Assembly: GCA_964352985.1 (NCBI GenBank) | Contig: CAYGUK010000047.1 | Location: 1-30,030 of the forward strand | Length of the DNA stretch: 30,030 nucleotides | Source: CAYGUK01 sp964352985 | GTDB lineage: Bacteria > Pseudomonadota > Gammaproteobacteria > JAHCLG01 | Reading direction: 5' to 3' | Shown here: positions 7,149 to 14,662 of the stretch, one piece after another | Numbering within the stretch: position 1 is the first letter of the stretch | Layout of the letters: the number at the start of each line of letters is the position of its first letter | Program-made: the position numbers and the translations under genes | The notes under the pieces: model-generated | What the model was told of the DNA's origin: nothing | Databases searched by the model: none | What the model saw: the letters and a program-made list of their open reading frames with translations, nothing else

Positions 7149-7748
7149 GTGAAGAAAACCACTAAAAAAGCCACGACAAAGAAAACAACAACAAAAAAAT
7201 CAACGAGTAAAACAGAATCTGTAAAACCCAAGACGGCTTTAAAAAAGAAAGCAACGGTCAAAGAAGTTAATGATAATGCATCTATTATCGAAGATGTAGC
7301 TGTGACAACGATTAGCCCAAATTCTGCTGCAACTACTGGTGCGGTGGATTTTCAACCTTATGAAATTGATATTGCAGAAGATTATATGGATGAAGAACAA
7401 CTTGGTCATTTCACTGAAATATTAAAACGCTGGAAACAGGATTTAATGGAAGAAGTTGATCGTACTGTTTTACATATGAAAGATGATGCAGCCAACTTTC
7501 CTGATCCCAATGATAGAGCTACACAAGAAGAAGAGTTTAGTTTAGAGTTGCGCACTCGAGATCGTGAACGAAAATTAATTAAGAAAATAGATGAAGCGCT
7601 AGCTCGAATAGAAGCTGATGAGTATGGTTTTTGCGAAATGTGTGGTGTTGAAATTGGTATTCGCCGTTTAGAAGCGAGACCAACTGCAACACTTTGTATC
7701 GATTGCAAAACGCTAGAAGAAATTCGTGAAAAACAATTAGCGGGTTAG
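7149..7748 (+). CDS. dksA: RNA polymerase-binding transcription factor DksA, with lysine-rich N-terminal extension
   Basis: DksA binds the RNA polymerase secondary channel and, with ppGpp, adjusts transcription of rRNA, amino-acid and virulence genes. Residues from about 70 onward match the E. coli protein closely. The coiled-coil tip motif DPNDRA (DxxDxA) is intact, and the zinc finger has its four cysteines (CEMCG, CIDCK), ending EIREKQLAG. In front lies a roughly 45-residue Lys/Thr-rich segment resembling histone H1-like tails, which E. coli DksA lacks. GTG 7149 is the first good start after two in-frame stops, and AAAAAAGG lies eight bases upstream. The same frame extends further upstream as a similar lysine-rich stretch, so the original protein was probably longer by about 70 residues. 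Six bases separate it from the nitroreductase gene. Confidence 0.92.
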   Translation: MKKTTKKATTKKTTTKKSTSKTESVKPKTALKKKATVKEVNDNASIIEDVAVTTISPNSAATTGAVDFQPYEIDIAEDYMDEEQLGHFTEILKRWKQDLMEEVDRTVLHMKDDAANFPDPNDRATQEEEFSLELRTRDRERKLIKKIDEALARIEADEYGFCEMCGVEIGIRRLEARPTATLCIDCKTLEEIREKQLAG

Positions 7749-7754
7749 GATAGT

Positions 7755-8423
7755 ATGAATATTATTGATGCTATTAAAGGTCGAAAAAGTTATCGTGCCT
7801 TTTTGGCTAAGGACGTTGATAATAAAATACTTTACCAAGTATTGGAAGCAGCTAGGTTTGCACCATCTGGAACAAATACACAACCTTGGCATGTAAATAT
7901 TGTAAAAGGTGAAACGAAAAAAAAAATAACTGACGCAATTTTACTTGCACGCAAAAATAATCAAGCCCCCAACCCTGATTACGAATATTATCCTACACAA
8001 TGGATTGATCCATATAAAAGTCGACGTTTTGCTTGTGGAATGGCACTTTATGGCGCACTTGATATCAAACGAGAGGATACCGAAAAACGTCAACGCGTTT
8101 GGGATTTAAATTATCAATTTTTTGGCGCACCTGTTGGCATACTAATTACCATAGATGACATTCTTGAACAAGGATCTTGGTTTGATTTAGGAATGTTTTT
8201 TCAGAACTTAATGTTGGGCTTACGTGAATATGGATTAGAGTCATGTCCACAAGCTTCATTAGCAGAATATCCAGATATCGTCAGAGAAATTTTGAATATT
8301 GAACATCAACAAAAAATTGTTTGTGGTTTGTCTGTTGGATATCCCGATAAATCAAAACCCATAAATCAGTATCAGACTGAACGAGAAGCAGTTGATTCAT
8401 TTACTGCATGGTTTTGCGATTAA
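7755..8423 (+). CDS. Nitroreductase family protein (FMN-dependent)
   Basis: This is an FMN-dependent NAD(P)H oxidoreductase of the nitroreductase superfamily (222 residues). The N-terminal GRKSYRAFL and the ARFAPSGTNTQPWHV block are the FMN-phosphate and ring-binding signatures. GLREYGLESCPQ and VCGLSVGYPD near the C-terminus complete the fold. The natural substrate is unknown; quinones, nitroaromatics or other electrophiles are typical. It starts six bases after dksA with an AGGA site, so it is probably co-transcribed with it. It converges on the PadR regulator, and the two stop codons overlap in TTAA. The neighbouring PadR-type repressor may control electrophile-responsive genes, but that link is only positional. 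Confidence 0.88.
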   Translation: MNIIDAIKGRKSYRAFLAKDVDNKILYQVLEAARFAPSGTNTQPWHVNIVKGETKKKITDAILLARKNNQAPNPDYEYYPTQWIDPYKSRRFACGMALYGALDIKREDTEKRQRVWDLNYQFFGAPVGILITIDDILEQGSWFDLGMFFQNLMLGLREYGLESCPQASLAEYPDIVREILNIEHQQKIVCGLSVGYPDKSKPINQYQTEREAVDSFTAWFCD

Positions 8424-8971
8424 GTAAATATTTCATTTTGGTTTTGTTGATGTTGTAGAGTCTGTAAAGTTTGCTCACACCACTTTATCCTTGCTTCGAT
8501 TAATATTCGTCCTGCATTTTCAATAATATCTTGATACACAGTATTGTTGTTTGGATCTTTGTGGGTGTTTTTTAATTCAGTTAATGATTTTTTTAAATGA
8601 AAAATTTCTTTTTGTAAGTGTTCAATATTAATTTTTGTTTTCACATTGTGACCAAAAAATAATTTTAAAAGTAACTCATCTCGATATGGAACGGGATCAA
8701 TTGAGTTTGCCAACCAATTATTTAATTCACTTTGACCAAGTTCGGTTAATGTATACACTTTCCGTTTGCGTTTGCCACTTTTAAAATCAATAGTACAAGT
8801 GACTAATTCTTCATTAACTAATTGGTTTAAAATCGGATACAATTGACCATTACTTTCAGACCAGAAAAAAGAAGTATTGTTTTCAATTGTTTTTTTTATG
8901 TCATATCCCGACATTGGTTTTGATGATAGCAATCCTAAAATTGCATAACGTGTTTTATTTACACGTGCCAT
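8420..8971 (-). CDS. PadR family transcriptional regulator
   Basis: This is a 183-residue DNA-binding regulator of the PadR family. The N-terminal winged helix shows the signature YAILGLLSSKPMSGYDIKK, followed by FWSESNGQLYPILNQLVNEELV and the wing KRKRKVYTLTELG. The C-terminal half is the helical Vir-type dimerisation domain with a RDELLLKLFFG start. PadR proteins usually repress their own gene and neighbours in response to phenolics or drugs. The gene converges on the nitroreductase with overlapping stops. On the minus strand a perfect -35 TTGACA (9025-9030) and TATTCT (9002-9007) are 17 bases apart. A 15-bp palindrome just upstream could be its operator. Confidence 0.9.
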   Translation of the reverse strand: MARVNKTRYAILGLLSSKPMSGYDIKKTIENNTSFFWSESNGQLYPILNQLVNEELVTCTIDFKSGKRKRKVYTLTELGQSELNNWLANSIDPVPYRDELLLKLFFGHNVKTKINIEHLQKEIFHLKKSLTELKNTHKDPNNNTVYQDIIENAGRILIEARIKWCEQTLQTLQHQQNQNEIFT

Positions 8972-9001
8972 TTTCTAGCCTTATTCATATTAATTTGCAG
9001 T

Positions 9002-9057
9002 AGAATAAAACTTATGATTTAAACTGTCAAAAGAATTAGGTATAATATACTATATTA
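9002..9057 (-). promoter_or_regulatory. padR promoter with upstream palindrome
   Basis: On the minus strand, TTGACA (9030-9025) and TATTCT (9007-9002) are separated by 17 bases and lie just before the padR ATG. Upstream, at 9043-9057, is a perfect 15-bp palindrome, TAATATACTATATTA. It may be a PadR operator, but pure-AT dyads also arise by chance. Confidence 0.5.
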
Positions 9058-9112
9058 ATTTTACAGTCATTCCAACAAAAAATAACCATTATGATACATT
9101 ATAACCTTTTAT

Positions 9113-9802
9113 CTATTTGGGTGACATGGTTATATAACGTGTTGGATCATTTACCCCAGCTTTCTCAAATCCATTTTTTCGTAAGACACAACTGTCGCAC
9201 CGTCCACAAGCTAAGCCCAGATCATTTGCAGCGTAACAACTTATTGTTTTTCCATAATCGACTCCTAAGTTGATACCAATTTTGATAGTTTCTGCTTTAG
9301 ATAAATTAACTAAAGGCGCATGAATTGTTGTGTGATTTCCCTCTACACCAATTTTGGTTGCAAGATTTGCCATATTTTGGAATGCGTCGAGATATTCAGG
9401 TCGACAATCTGGATATCCTGAATAATCAATACTACTTACACCTAAAAATATATCATGCGCATTTATTACTTCAGCATAAGCAAGTGCTATTGATAAAAAT
9501 ATAGTATTACGAGCTGGAACATAGGTAATTGGAATTTTCCCATCACTACAATAGTGAGGAACCTCAATAGCATGATCTGTTAACGCAGAACCCCCAAATT
9601 GGGATAAATTTAATTTAAATTCACAATGCTTTGATACTTTCATTTCTTTTGCAATTTCTGCTGCTGCTTTTATTTCGTATTTGTGTCTTTGACCATAATT
9701 GAAATTAATTGTAAAACATTGATAATTTTTTGATTGGGCAATAGCTAAGACTGTTGTTGAATCTAACCCCCCCGACATAATAACCACAGCATTTTTATTC
9801 AT
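9113..9802 (-). CDS. queC: 7-cyano-7-deazaguanine synthase QueC
   Basis: QueC converts 7-carboxy-7-deazaguanine to preQ0 using ATP and ammonia, a step toward the tRNA nucleoside queuosine. The 229 residues show the PP-loop SGGLDS at 10-15. The four zinc-binding cysteines are C189, C199, C202 and C205 (SCYAANDLGLACGRCDSC). The internal NYGQRHKYE and DYSGYPDCRPEY blocks are also family-specific. No queD, queE or queF is nearby. A queuosine-precursor transporter lies 12 kb away at 21428-22072. The gene appears to have its own promoter (extended -10 at 9832-9840) and no preQ1 riboswitch that I can see. Confidence 0.96.
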   Translation of the reverse strand: MNKNAVVIMSGGLDSTTVLAIAQSKNYQCFTINFNYGQRHKYEIKAAAEIAKEMKVSKHCEFKLNLSQFGGSALTDHAIEVPHYCSDGKIPITYVPARNTIFLSIALAYAEVINAHDIFLGVSSIDYSGYPDCRPEYLDAFQNMANLATKIGVEGNHTTIHAPLVNLSKAETIKIGINLGVDYGKTISCYAANDLGLACGRCDSCVLRKNGFEKAGVNDPTRYITMSPK

Positions 9803-9831
9803 AATTAAATTCTCTAATTCACAAAACTGGG

Positions 9832-9862
9832 ATTATAACAACTTTCTATGGGGCTGTATCAA
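9832..9862 (-). promoter_or_regulatory. Probable queC promoter
   Basis: On the minus strand, TATAAT (9837-9832) is preceded by TGT, an extended -10. TTGATA (9862-9857) lies 19 bases upstream. An 8-bp inverted repeat, GCTGTATC-AA-GATACAGC (9853-9870), overlaps this -35 and the stop codon of the upstream oxidoreductase. It could be an operator or a weak transcript-end hairpin; it has no T run. Confidence 0.45.
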
Positions 9863-11337
9863 GATACAGCGACGTTTTGCTTATCATATGCTCTTCGCAC
9901 ATTTGCTAAGTAATTTTTAAAATAAGCAATCGTATCATCATACTCTTCATCAAACATTAACAGTAAGTCAGGAGGGATGATAAACTGATCACAATCAATT
10001 TCTTGATATAATTTACAAATTTTTTCCTGTAACATGTTTTTGAACATTTCATACCAACCTACCGCGGGTAGCTGTGTTTCATGTTCGAATGATCCGCTTG
10101 TATAATTATTTAGGGCTGTCTCTATCGCCTGTTCTTGAGACATTGTCTTTATGGGTAAGCGTTCAGGAAGGAAAGGATTATTAAAAATTTCTTGATTATT
10201 CAGTATTAATGACGACATGTATTTTGCTAAATAGGGCGCTAATAAATAACCTTCTCGATATGTGCCAGTTGCAATATAAAATCCAGGGATAGAAGTTTTG
10301 CCTAATAAAGGAAACGTATCAAAAGTGACAGGTCGGTTTCCAACTAATATTTTTTGCAGGGTATTTTGGTGAAGATTTTGATTTATCTGTTGTAATAAGC
10401 AATGTAATAAAAAACGTAAATTTGCTGTTTTTGGACCAAATTCTGGATAAAGGCTAATATTATTTGTGCTTCCCATATAAAGTGATTGATTATCACGAGG
10501 TAAAGCGTGCAATCCACAGGCAAACGAGCGATTAGGTGTGCGAATAACATGTTGAATATTTACTTTTTTTCTTTCTAATAATAAAGATATACCCACACCA
10601 TGAAATAATCTTGGGATACGAAATTTTAATGGATCAATTTGGTCAATTAACTCTTGTGAAAAAGCGCCCGCAGCAAGTAAAACATTTTTTGCCGTATAAA
10701 TATTATTATTCGTGGTTGTTATTACTTTAATATTTTTTTCGACATTTAGTTTCGAGACCCGCTCATCTATTAATGTGATTGTATTTTGTCTCTGGAATAC
10801 AGATTTAAACATTTTTGCTAGGGCATCTACGTTTAGTGCAATTTCATTGGGTAAGAATATGGAAGCCAGTGGCCGACAATCATCTAATGGATAAAAGCCT
10901 GGGATATCTTTTCCATCAGTATGTTCATAAAGTTCATGATATTCATTTAGGGCTTTAATAATGGATTGGTAATTATGACTATCCAAAATACCAGATTTAC
11001 CATTTAAAATAATAAACGTCCCTTTTACGGTAGGTAATATCATCTGGCTGTATTCGGAAAGATGATTAAGCCAATCTGGCCAATAGGATTTAGCTTTAAC
11101 AGATAAATCTAATTTATATTTTGAAAATTTATTTTCGAATGTATGATGCGAGACTTCGCCGAAACATCCGAGCATCGCACCAGCGGCGCTACTTGCACCA
11201 CCTTCGAAATTAGTTGGGCCAATAATACCAATTTTTATCTGTGGATCATCTAATAGCAATTGAAACGCAATTGCATTAGCTAAAATCCCATTTCCAATAA
11301 TAGCAATATCGAAATTATTCACGTTGTTATCCTTCAC
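9859..11337 (-). CDS. FAD-dependent oxidoreductase of the DAO (glycine/D-amino-acid oxidase) family
   Basis: This 492-residue protein has the N-terminal FAD-binding Rossmann motif IIGNGILANA (GxGxxA at residues 15-20) and a GGASSAAGAMLG segment after the second strand. It also has the second flavin motif VLLAAGAFSQ, and near residue 370 the C-terminal FAD segment GNRPVTFDTFPLLG...FYIATGTYREGYLLAPYLA. This is the layout of ThiO/SoxB-like amine oxidases. About 100 residues beyond the flavin domain are extra and unrecognised. No thiamine or amino-acid catabolism genes adjoin it, so the substrate cannot be named. It is read leftward, 56 bases upstream of queC, from which it seems to be separated by the queC promoter. 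Confidence 0.8.
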   Translation of the reverse strand: MKDNNVNNFDIAIIGNGILANAIAFQLLLDDPQIKIGIIGPTNFEGGASSAAGAMLGCFGEVSHHTFENKFSKYKLDLSVKAKSYWPDWLNHLSEYSQMILPTVKGTFIILNGKSGILDSHNYQSIIKALNEYHELYEHTDGKDIPGFYPLDDCRPLASIFLPNEIALNVDALAKMFKSVFQRQNTITLIDERVSKLNVEKNIKVITTTNNNIYTAKNVLLAAGAFSQELIDQIDPLKFRIPRLFHGVGISLLLERKKVNIQHVIRTPNRSFACGLHALPRDNQSLYMGSTNNISLYPEFGPKTANLRFLLHCLLQQINQNLHQNTLQKILVGNRPVTFDTFPLLGKTSIPGFYIATGTYREGYLLAPYLAKYMSSLILNNQEIFNNPFLPERLPIKTMSQEQAIETALNNYTSGSFEHETQLPAVGWYEMFKNMLQEKICKLYQEIDCDQFIIPPDLLLMFDEEYDDTIAYFKNYLANVRRAYDKQNVAVS

Positions 11338-11464
11338 AACATGGCAGAAATTCCGGAGATTGTTAATAGTCTAACAAGGCTTAAACCGTTACTTAAAAAA
11401 ATTGTATCATATAAAACTAGCCGTAAATACCAATTTAATACAGTATCTTACTATAGGAAATTGA

Positions 11465-12112
11465 CTATTTTGCATCTATTTGATTTTCCGGTAATGCTTT
11501 AATGAAAGCTGGATGTTGTATACATTCCTCATTAATCTTTTTTATATGTGGATATTCACTTAAATCACAATTAAATCGGATAGCATTGTACACCTGTGGA
11601 ATGAGGCAACAATCTGCAACAGTAATCGTATCACCAAAACAATATTTCCCCATCATTTGGTTTTTTTCTAATAAAGTTTCAATTGACTGAAATCCAAGAT
11701 GAACCCAATGTTGATACCAGGCTATTTTTTGTTTTTCATCACAATTTAGATCATGAGTAAGATACTGCAATACTCGAAGATTATTTAACGGGTGAATTTC
11801 ACAAGCAATAGATTGTGCGATAGATTTGCAAAGTGCACGTTCATGTCTGTTGTTTGGATAGAGGCTCGGGGTAGAATGAATATCTTCAATGTAGTCGATT
11901 ATCGCTAAGGATTGGCTAATTGTAAAATCACCATCAATAAGTGTGGGAACTAATTCCTGAGGGTTAAGGTTTTTATATGTGACACTATGTTGTTCACCTT
12001 GGTTATTAACTAAATGTATCGGTTTAGTTTCATAAACCATATTTTTAATATTGAGCGCAATTCTAACTCTATAACTGGCACTTGAACGATAGTAACTATA
12101 AAGTTTGATCAT
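11465..12112 (-). CDS. maiA: Maleylacetoacetate isomerase / zeta-class glutathione S-transferase
   Basis: MaiA isomerises maleylacetoacetate to fumarylacetoacetate with glutathione, in tyrosine breakdown. The 215-residue protein opens with LYSYYRSSASYRVRIALN, the bacterial form of the zeta-GST SSxSxRVRIAL active-site motif. NPQELVPTLIDGDFTISQSLAIIDYIED is the glutathione-binding region and VADCCLIPQVYNA the C-terminal domain motif. The start is placed at ATG 12112 because AAGGAGAAGGA lies just upstream. A longer frame from 12172 would run through an operator-like dyad and has no homology. The other tyrosine-degradation genes (hmgA, fahA) are not nearby, so a general GST role is also possible. 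The gene is divergent from the lqsS-like kinase. Confidence 0.87.
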   Translation of the reverse strand: MIKLYSYYRSSASYRVRIALNIKNMVYETKPIHLVNNQGEQHSVTYKNLNPQELVPTLIDGDFTISQSLAIIDYIEDIHSTPSLYPNNRHERALCKSIAQSIACEIHPLNNLRVLQYLTHDLNCDEKQKIAWYQHWVHLGFQSIETLLEKNQMMGKYCFGDTITVADCCLIPQVYNAIRFNCDLSEYPHIKKINEECIQHPAFIKALPENQIDAK

Positions 12113-12132
12113 TTTTGTTCCTTCTCCTTGTT

Positions 12133-12153
12133 TTGTGAGATAAGTCTCACACA
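12133..12153. promoter_or_regulatory. Operator-like dyad, copy 2 (TGTGAGATAAGTCTCACA)
   Basis: TGTGAGA-TAAG-TCTCACA is a perfect inverted repeat with 7-bp arms (12135-12152). The surrounding 21 bases match 18 positions of the block at 3107-3127. It lies 21 bases before the maiA start and 115 bases before the kinase start. It is centred about 64 bases upstream of the predicted kinase transcription start, so it suits an activator of the kinase gene or a repressor of maiA. Confidence 0.55.
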
Positions 12154-12171
12154 AGTACGGCATATTATGCA

Positions 12172-12200
12172 TTGTACTTTGATAAGTGAATGTTCATAAT
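12172..12200 (+). promoter_or_regulatory. Possible promoter of the lqsS-like kinase
   Basis: TTGTAC (12172-12177) and CATAAT (12195-12200) are 17 bases apart. The -10 is good (five of six) and the -35 weak, which fits activation from the dyad centred at 12143. Confidence 0.4.
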
Positions 12201-12267
12201 TAAGCTTTTACGATGCATAGCATAGTGAAGCAAAGTATAAGAAACAAGTTTTAATATAGATAGTTAT

Positions 12268-13590
12268 ATGTTTGACCAAGTAAAAAATACAGGAAATAAA
12301 TTTCTAACTCACCTTAATAAACGGACTGAAATCTTCGGTGCGCAAATGGTGACGTTTGGTATTTTTGGTTTAGTGAATTATCCACTTTTCTATATTTTAT
12401 GGCCTCATCTAGCGCCACATGATTACACTAATTTTTATATTCGCATGTTAGCAACCCTATTGTGTATTCCACTTATTTTTAAAAAGTATTGGCCAAAAAT
12501 ATTATTACCTTATCAAACTATTTATTGGTATCTCACTTTACTTTATTGTTTGCCATTTTTCGTTACCTTCATGGTATTGAAAAATTTCACTTCTTCTAGC
12601 TGGCAAACCAATGTGATGATTGCCATGTTTATACTGATCTTACTTGTAGATTGGTTATCAGCATTAGTGTTATTAACTTTAGGATTTTTTGCAGGTTGGG
12701 GTTTTTATCATATCTCGACTAATGCGCATTATTATCCTTTAACTGATTATGTGGGACCATTTACTAATTATATTTTTGCAATAATTATTGGCATTATTTT
12801 TTCTCGAAATAAAGAAAAGTTACATCGTGAAAAACTGCAAGGCATGTCTGCAGTGGGAGGGCGAGTAGCTCATGAATTACGCACGCCTCTTTTGGCTATT
12901 AAGGCTCGTGCTTCTGGTGGACGTCGCTATTTACCCAGATTAATTGAAGCGTATAACCAAGCCCAACAAGCTGGATTAAATGTACCAGAAATTCGGCGTG
13001 ATCGATTCCAAGCATTGGATGGATTAATGGGTGAAATTGCAGATGAAGTTTCCTATGCCAATACTGTGATCGACATGATGTTAGTAAATGTGCAAGGCAG
13101 ACCACAAAATATCGCCATGCCACTTGATCATTATTCAATTGTAGAATGTGTTAATGAAGCTATTAGACGTTATCCATTTAATACCCGTGATGAAAGAGAA
13201 AATGTTCATTTTCATTCAGAAAATGATTTTAATTTTTACGGCTCAAAAATATTAACCGTTCATATTTTATTTAATTTATTAAAAAATGCCCTTTATTTCA
13301 TGACGAAAAATGCTAAAGGCAATATTGAGATTTCTATAGAGTCTACAAAAAGATATAATACCTTACGATTTAAAGATACAGCGCAAGGTATTCCACCTGA
13401 ACATTTGTCTCACTTGTTTAATTTATTTTATTCAACTACGACAAATGGAACGGGTATAGGTCTGTCATTTTGCAAAACCGCAATGGAAAGTTTTGGTGGA
13501 AATATTCAATGTTATTCTGTTTATGGCGAATACACAGAATTTTTCCTCAATTTTCCAAAAATGCAGAATTTAAGTAAAGATGTGATATGA
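12268..13590 (+). CDS. CqsS/LqsS-family membrane sensor histidine kinase
   Basis: This 440-residue kinase belongs to the family of CqsS (Vibrio) and LqsS (Legionella), which sense alpha-hydroxyketone autoinducers. The N-terminal 180 residues hold about six hydrophobic segments, starting with GIFGLVNYPLFYILWPHL, close to the CqsS N-terminus. The phospho-accepting histidine is H202 in VAHELRTPL; Legionella LqsS uses H200, as I recall. The ATPase half has NLLKNALYFM (N box) and TGIGLSFCKTAMESFGG (G2 box). The end FGGNIQCYSVYGEYTEFFLNFP also follows CqsS, but there is no C-terminal receiver domain. Its DxGxG motif reads DTAQG, lacking the first glycine. The response regulator gene follows after 55 bases. 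No Shine-Dalgarno site is evident before ATG 12268. No autoinducer synthase gene is nearby. Confidence 0.85.
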   Translation: MFDQVKNTGNKFLTHLNKRTEIFGAQMVTFGIFGLVNYPLFYILWPHLAPHDYTNFYIRMLATLLCIPLIFKKYWPKILLPYQTIYWYLTLLYCLPFFVTFMVLKNFTSSSWQTNVMIAMFILILLVDWLSALVLLTLGFFAGWGFYHISTNAHYYPLTDYVGPFTNYIFAIIIGIIFSRNKEKLHREKLQGMSAVGGRVAHELRTPLLAIKARASGGRRYLPRLIEAYNQAQQAGLNVPEIRRDRFQALDGLMGEIADEVSYANTVIDMMLVNVQGRPQNIAMPLDHYSIVECVNEAIRRYPFNTRDERENVHFHSENDFNFYGSKILTVHILFNLLKNALYFMTKNAKGNIEISIESTKRYNTLRFKDTAQGIPPEHLSHLFNLFYSTTTNGTGIGLSFCKTAMESFGGNIQCYSVYGEYTEFFLNFPKMQNLSKDVI

Positions 13591-13645
13591 TTGATTTAAA
13601 ATACTTTTATCATAACGCAATAACACCAAAGGAGTTGGGAAATAC

Positions 13646-14662
13646 ATGAACCATACAAACATTCCTGCTTGTTTCTTTCCTACAACAGTTTTATTTCTTG
13701 ATGATAGTCAAGGTTATTTAAATAGTTTACGGTTGATGTTGGACGAAGATTTATCCTATCGATTGTTCGATTCTCCAAATGAAGCTTTACAAGTTGTTAA
13801 AGCACAAAAAAATGAAGAAGTGTTATCAAAAAAAGTGTTAGTTGTTGATGATAATGAATTTGATGTGCCAAATGGCGCTCATACTCTTCACTTAAATCTG
13901 AGTGCAATTTATCACGAATCTTATAATCTAAACCGTTATGATGAAATTTCAGTTGCTGTCGTTGATTATGCAATGCCGCAAATGAATGGCGTTGATTTTT
14001 TTAAAGAGATAAAACATTTACCGATTAAAAAAGTCATGCTCACAGGTCAAGCCGATGAAACTGTTGCAGTTGACGCCTTTAACGAAGGCATAATTGATAA
14101 ATTCATAGTGAAAAGTCATCCCGATGTATCTGAATTATTAAATCAAACAATTCACAAACTACAGTTAGATTATTTTCTTGCTGGTACCGAGAGCATTATT
14201 AAATCTCTAACACCTGAAACCATGTGTTGTTTACGTGATCCCTTTTTTGTTGAATTTTTTAATGGGGTGTGTCGTGATAATGATATTGTTGAATATTATT
14301 TAGCTTCAACACCAGGGACCTTTTTATTGCTTGATATTGAAGGCAATGCTTCATGGTTAATTGTGAAAACAAAGTCAGATATGCAAATTTATAAAGAATT
14401 AGCTACTGAATATGGCGCACCACAAGATGTTATTGAAGATATTAATAACACACGTAAAATTCCTCACTTTTGGGATGCTAAACATTTTTATAATGTTTCG
14501 GGACGTGCTTGGGAATCATTTGTTTTACCTTGCCAACGTTTAGAAGGCCAAAAATTTGTTTATTACTATAGTCTAATAAAAAACATTGCGGCAAGTGGGC
14601 TGAATATCGATAAAGTAGTATCATACCGAGACTATTTACAAAGTGCCAATGAGGTTGCATGA
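13646..14662 (+). CDS. LqsR-like response regulator with unusual output region
   Basis: This 338-residue regulator has a receiver domain with the acidic pair DD at 19-20, the phospho-acceptor D107 in AVVDYAMPQMNG, and T/K positions in MLTGQ and IVKSH. About 35 extra residues (roughly 55-95) sit between the second and third strands, pushing the acceptor from the usual ~54 to 107. Legionella LqsR, from memory, has its acceptor at D108 and 347 residues, and this shared oddity is the main reason for the call. The C-terminal 170 residues contain no helix-turn-helix or other familiar output domain. AGGAG precedes ATG 13646. It follows the kinase gene, with which it should form a pair, and overlaps dacB by ATGA. 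A divergent LqsR relative of different function cannot be excluded. Confidence 0.75.
   Translation: MNHTNIPACFFPTTVLFLDDSQGYLNSLRLMLDEDLSYRLFDSPNEALQVVKAQKNEEVLSKKVLVVDDNEFDVPNGAHTLHLNLSAIYHESYNLNRYDEISVAVVDYAMPQMNGVDFFKEIKHLPIKKVMLTGQADETVAVDAFNEGIIDKFIVKSHPDVSELLNQTIHKLQLDYFLAGTESIIKSLTPETMCCLRDPFFVEFFNGVCRDNDIVEYYLASTPGTFLLLDIEGNASWLIVKTKSDMQIYKELATEYGAPQDVIEDINNTRKIPHFWDAKHFYNVSGRAWESFVLPCQRLEGQKFVYYYSLIKNIAASGLNIDKVVSYRDYLQSANEVA

Noticed and set aside
6806..7261. Hydrophobic minus-strand frames (6806-7021, 7028-7261)
   Set aside because: Their Val/Phe/Leu-rich translation is simply the complement of the Lys/Thr-rich dksA tail.
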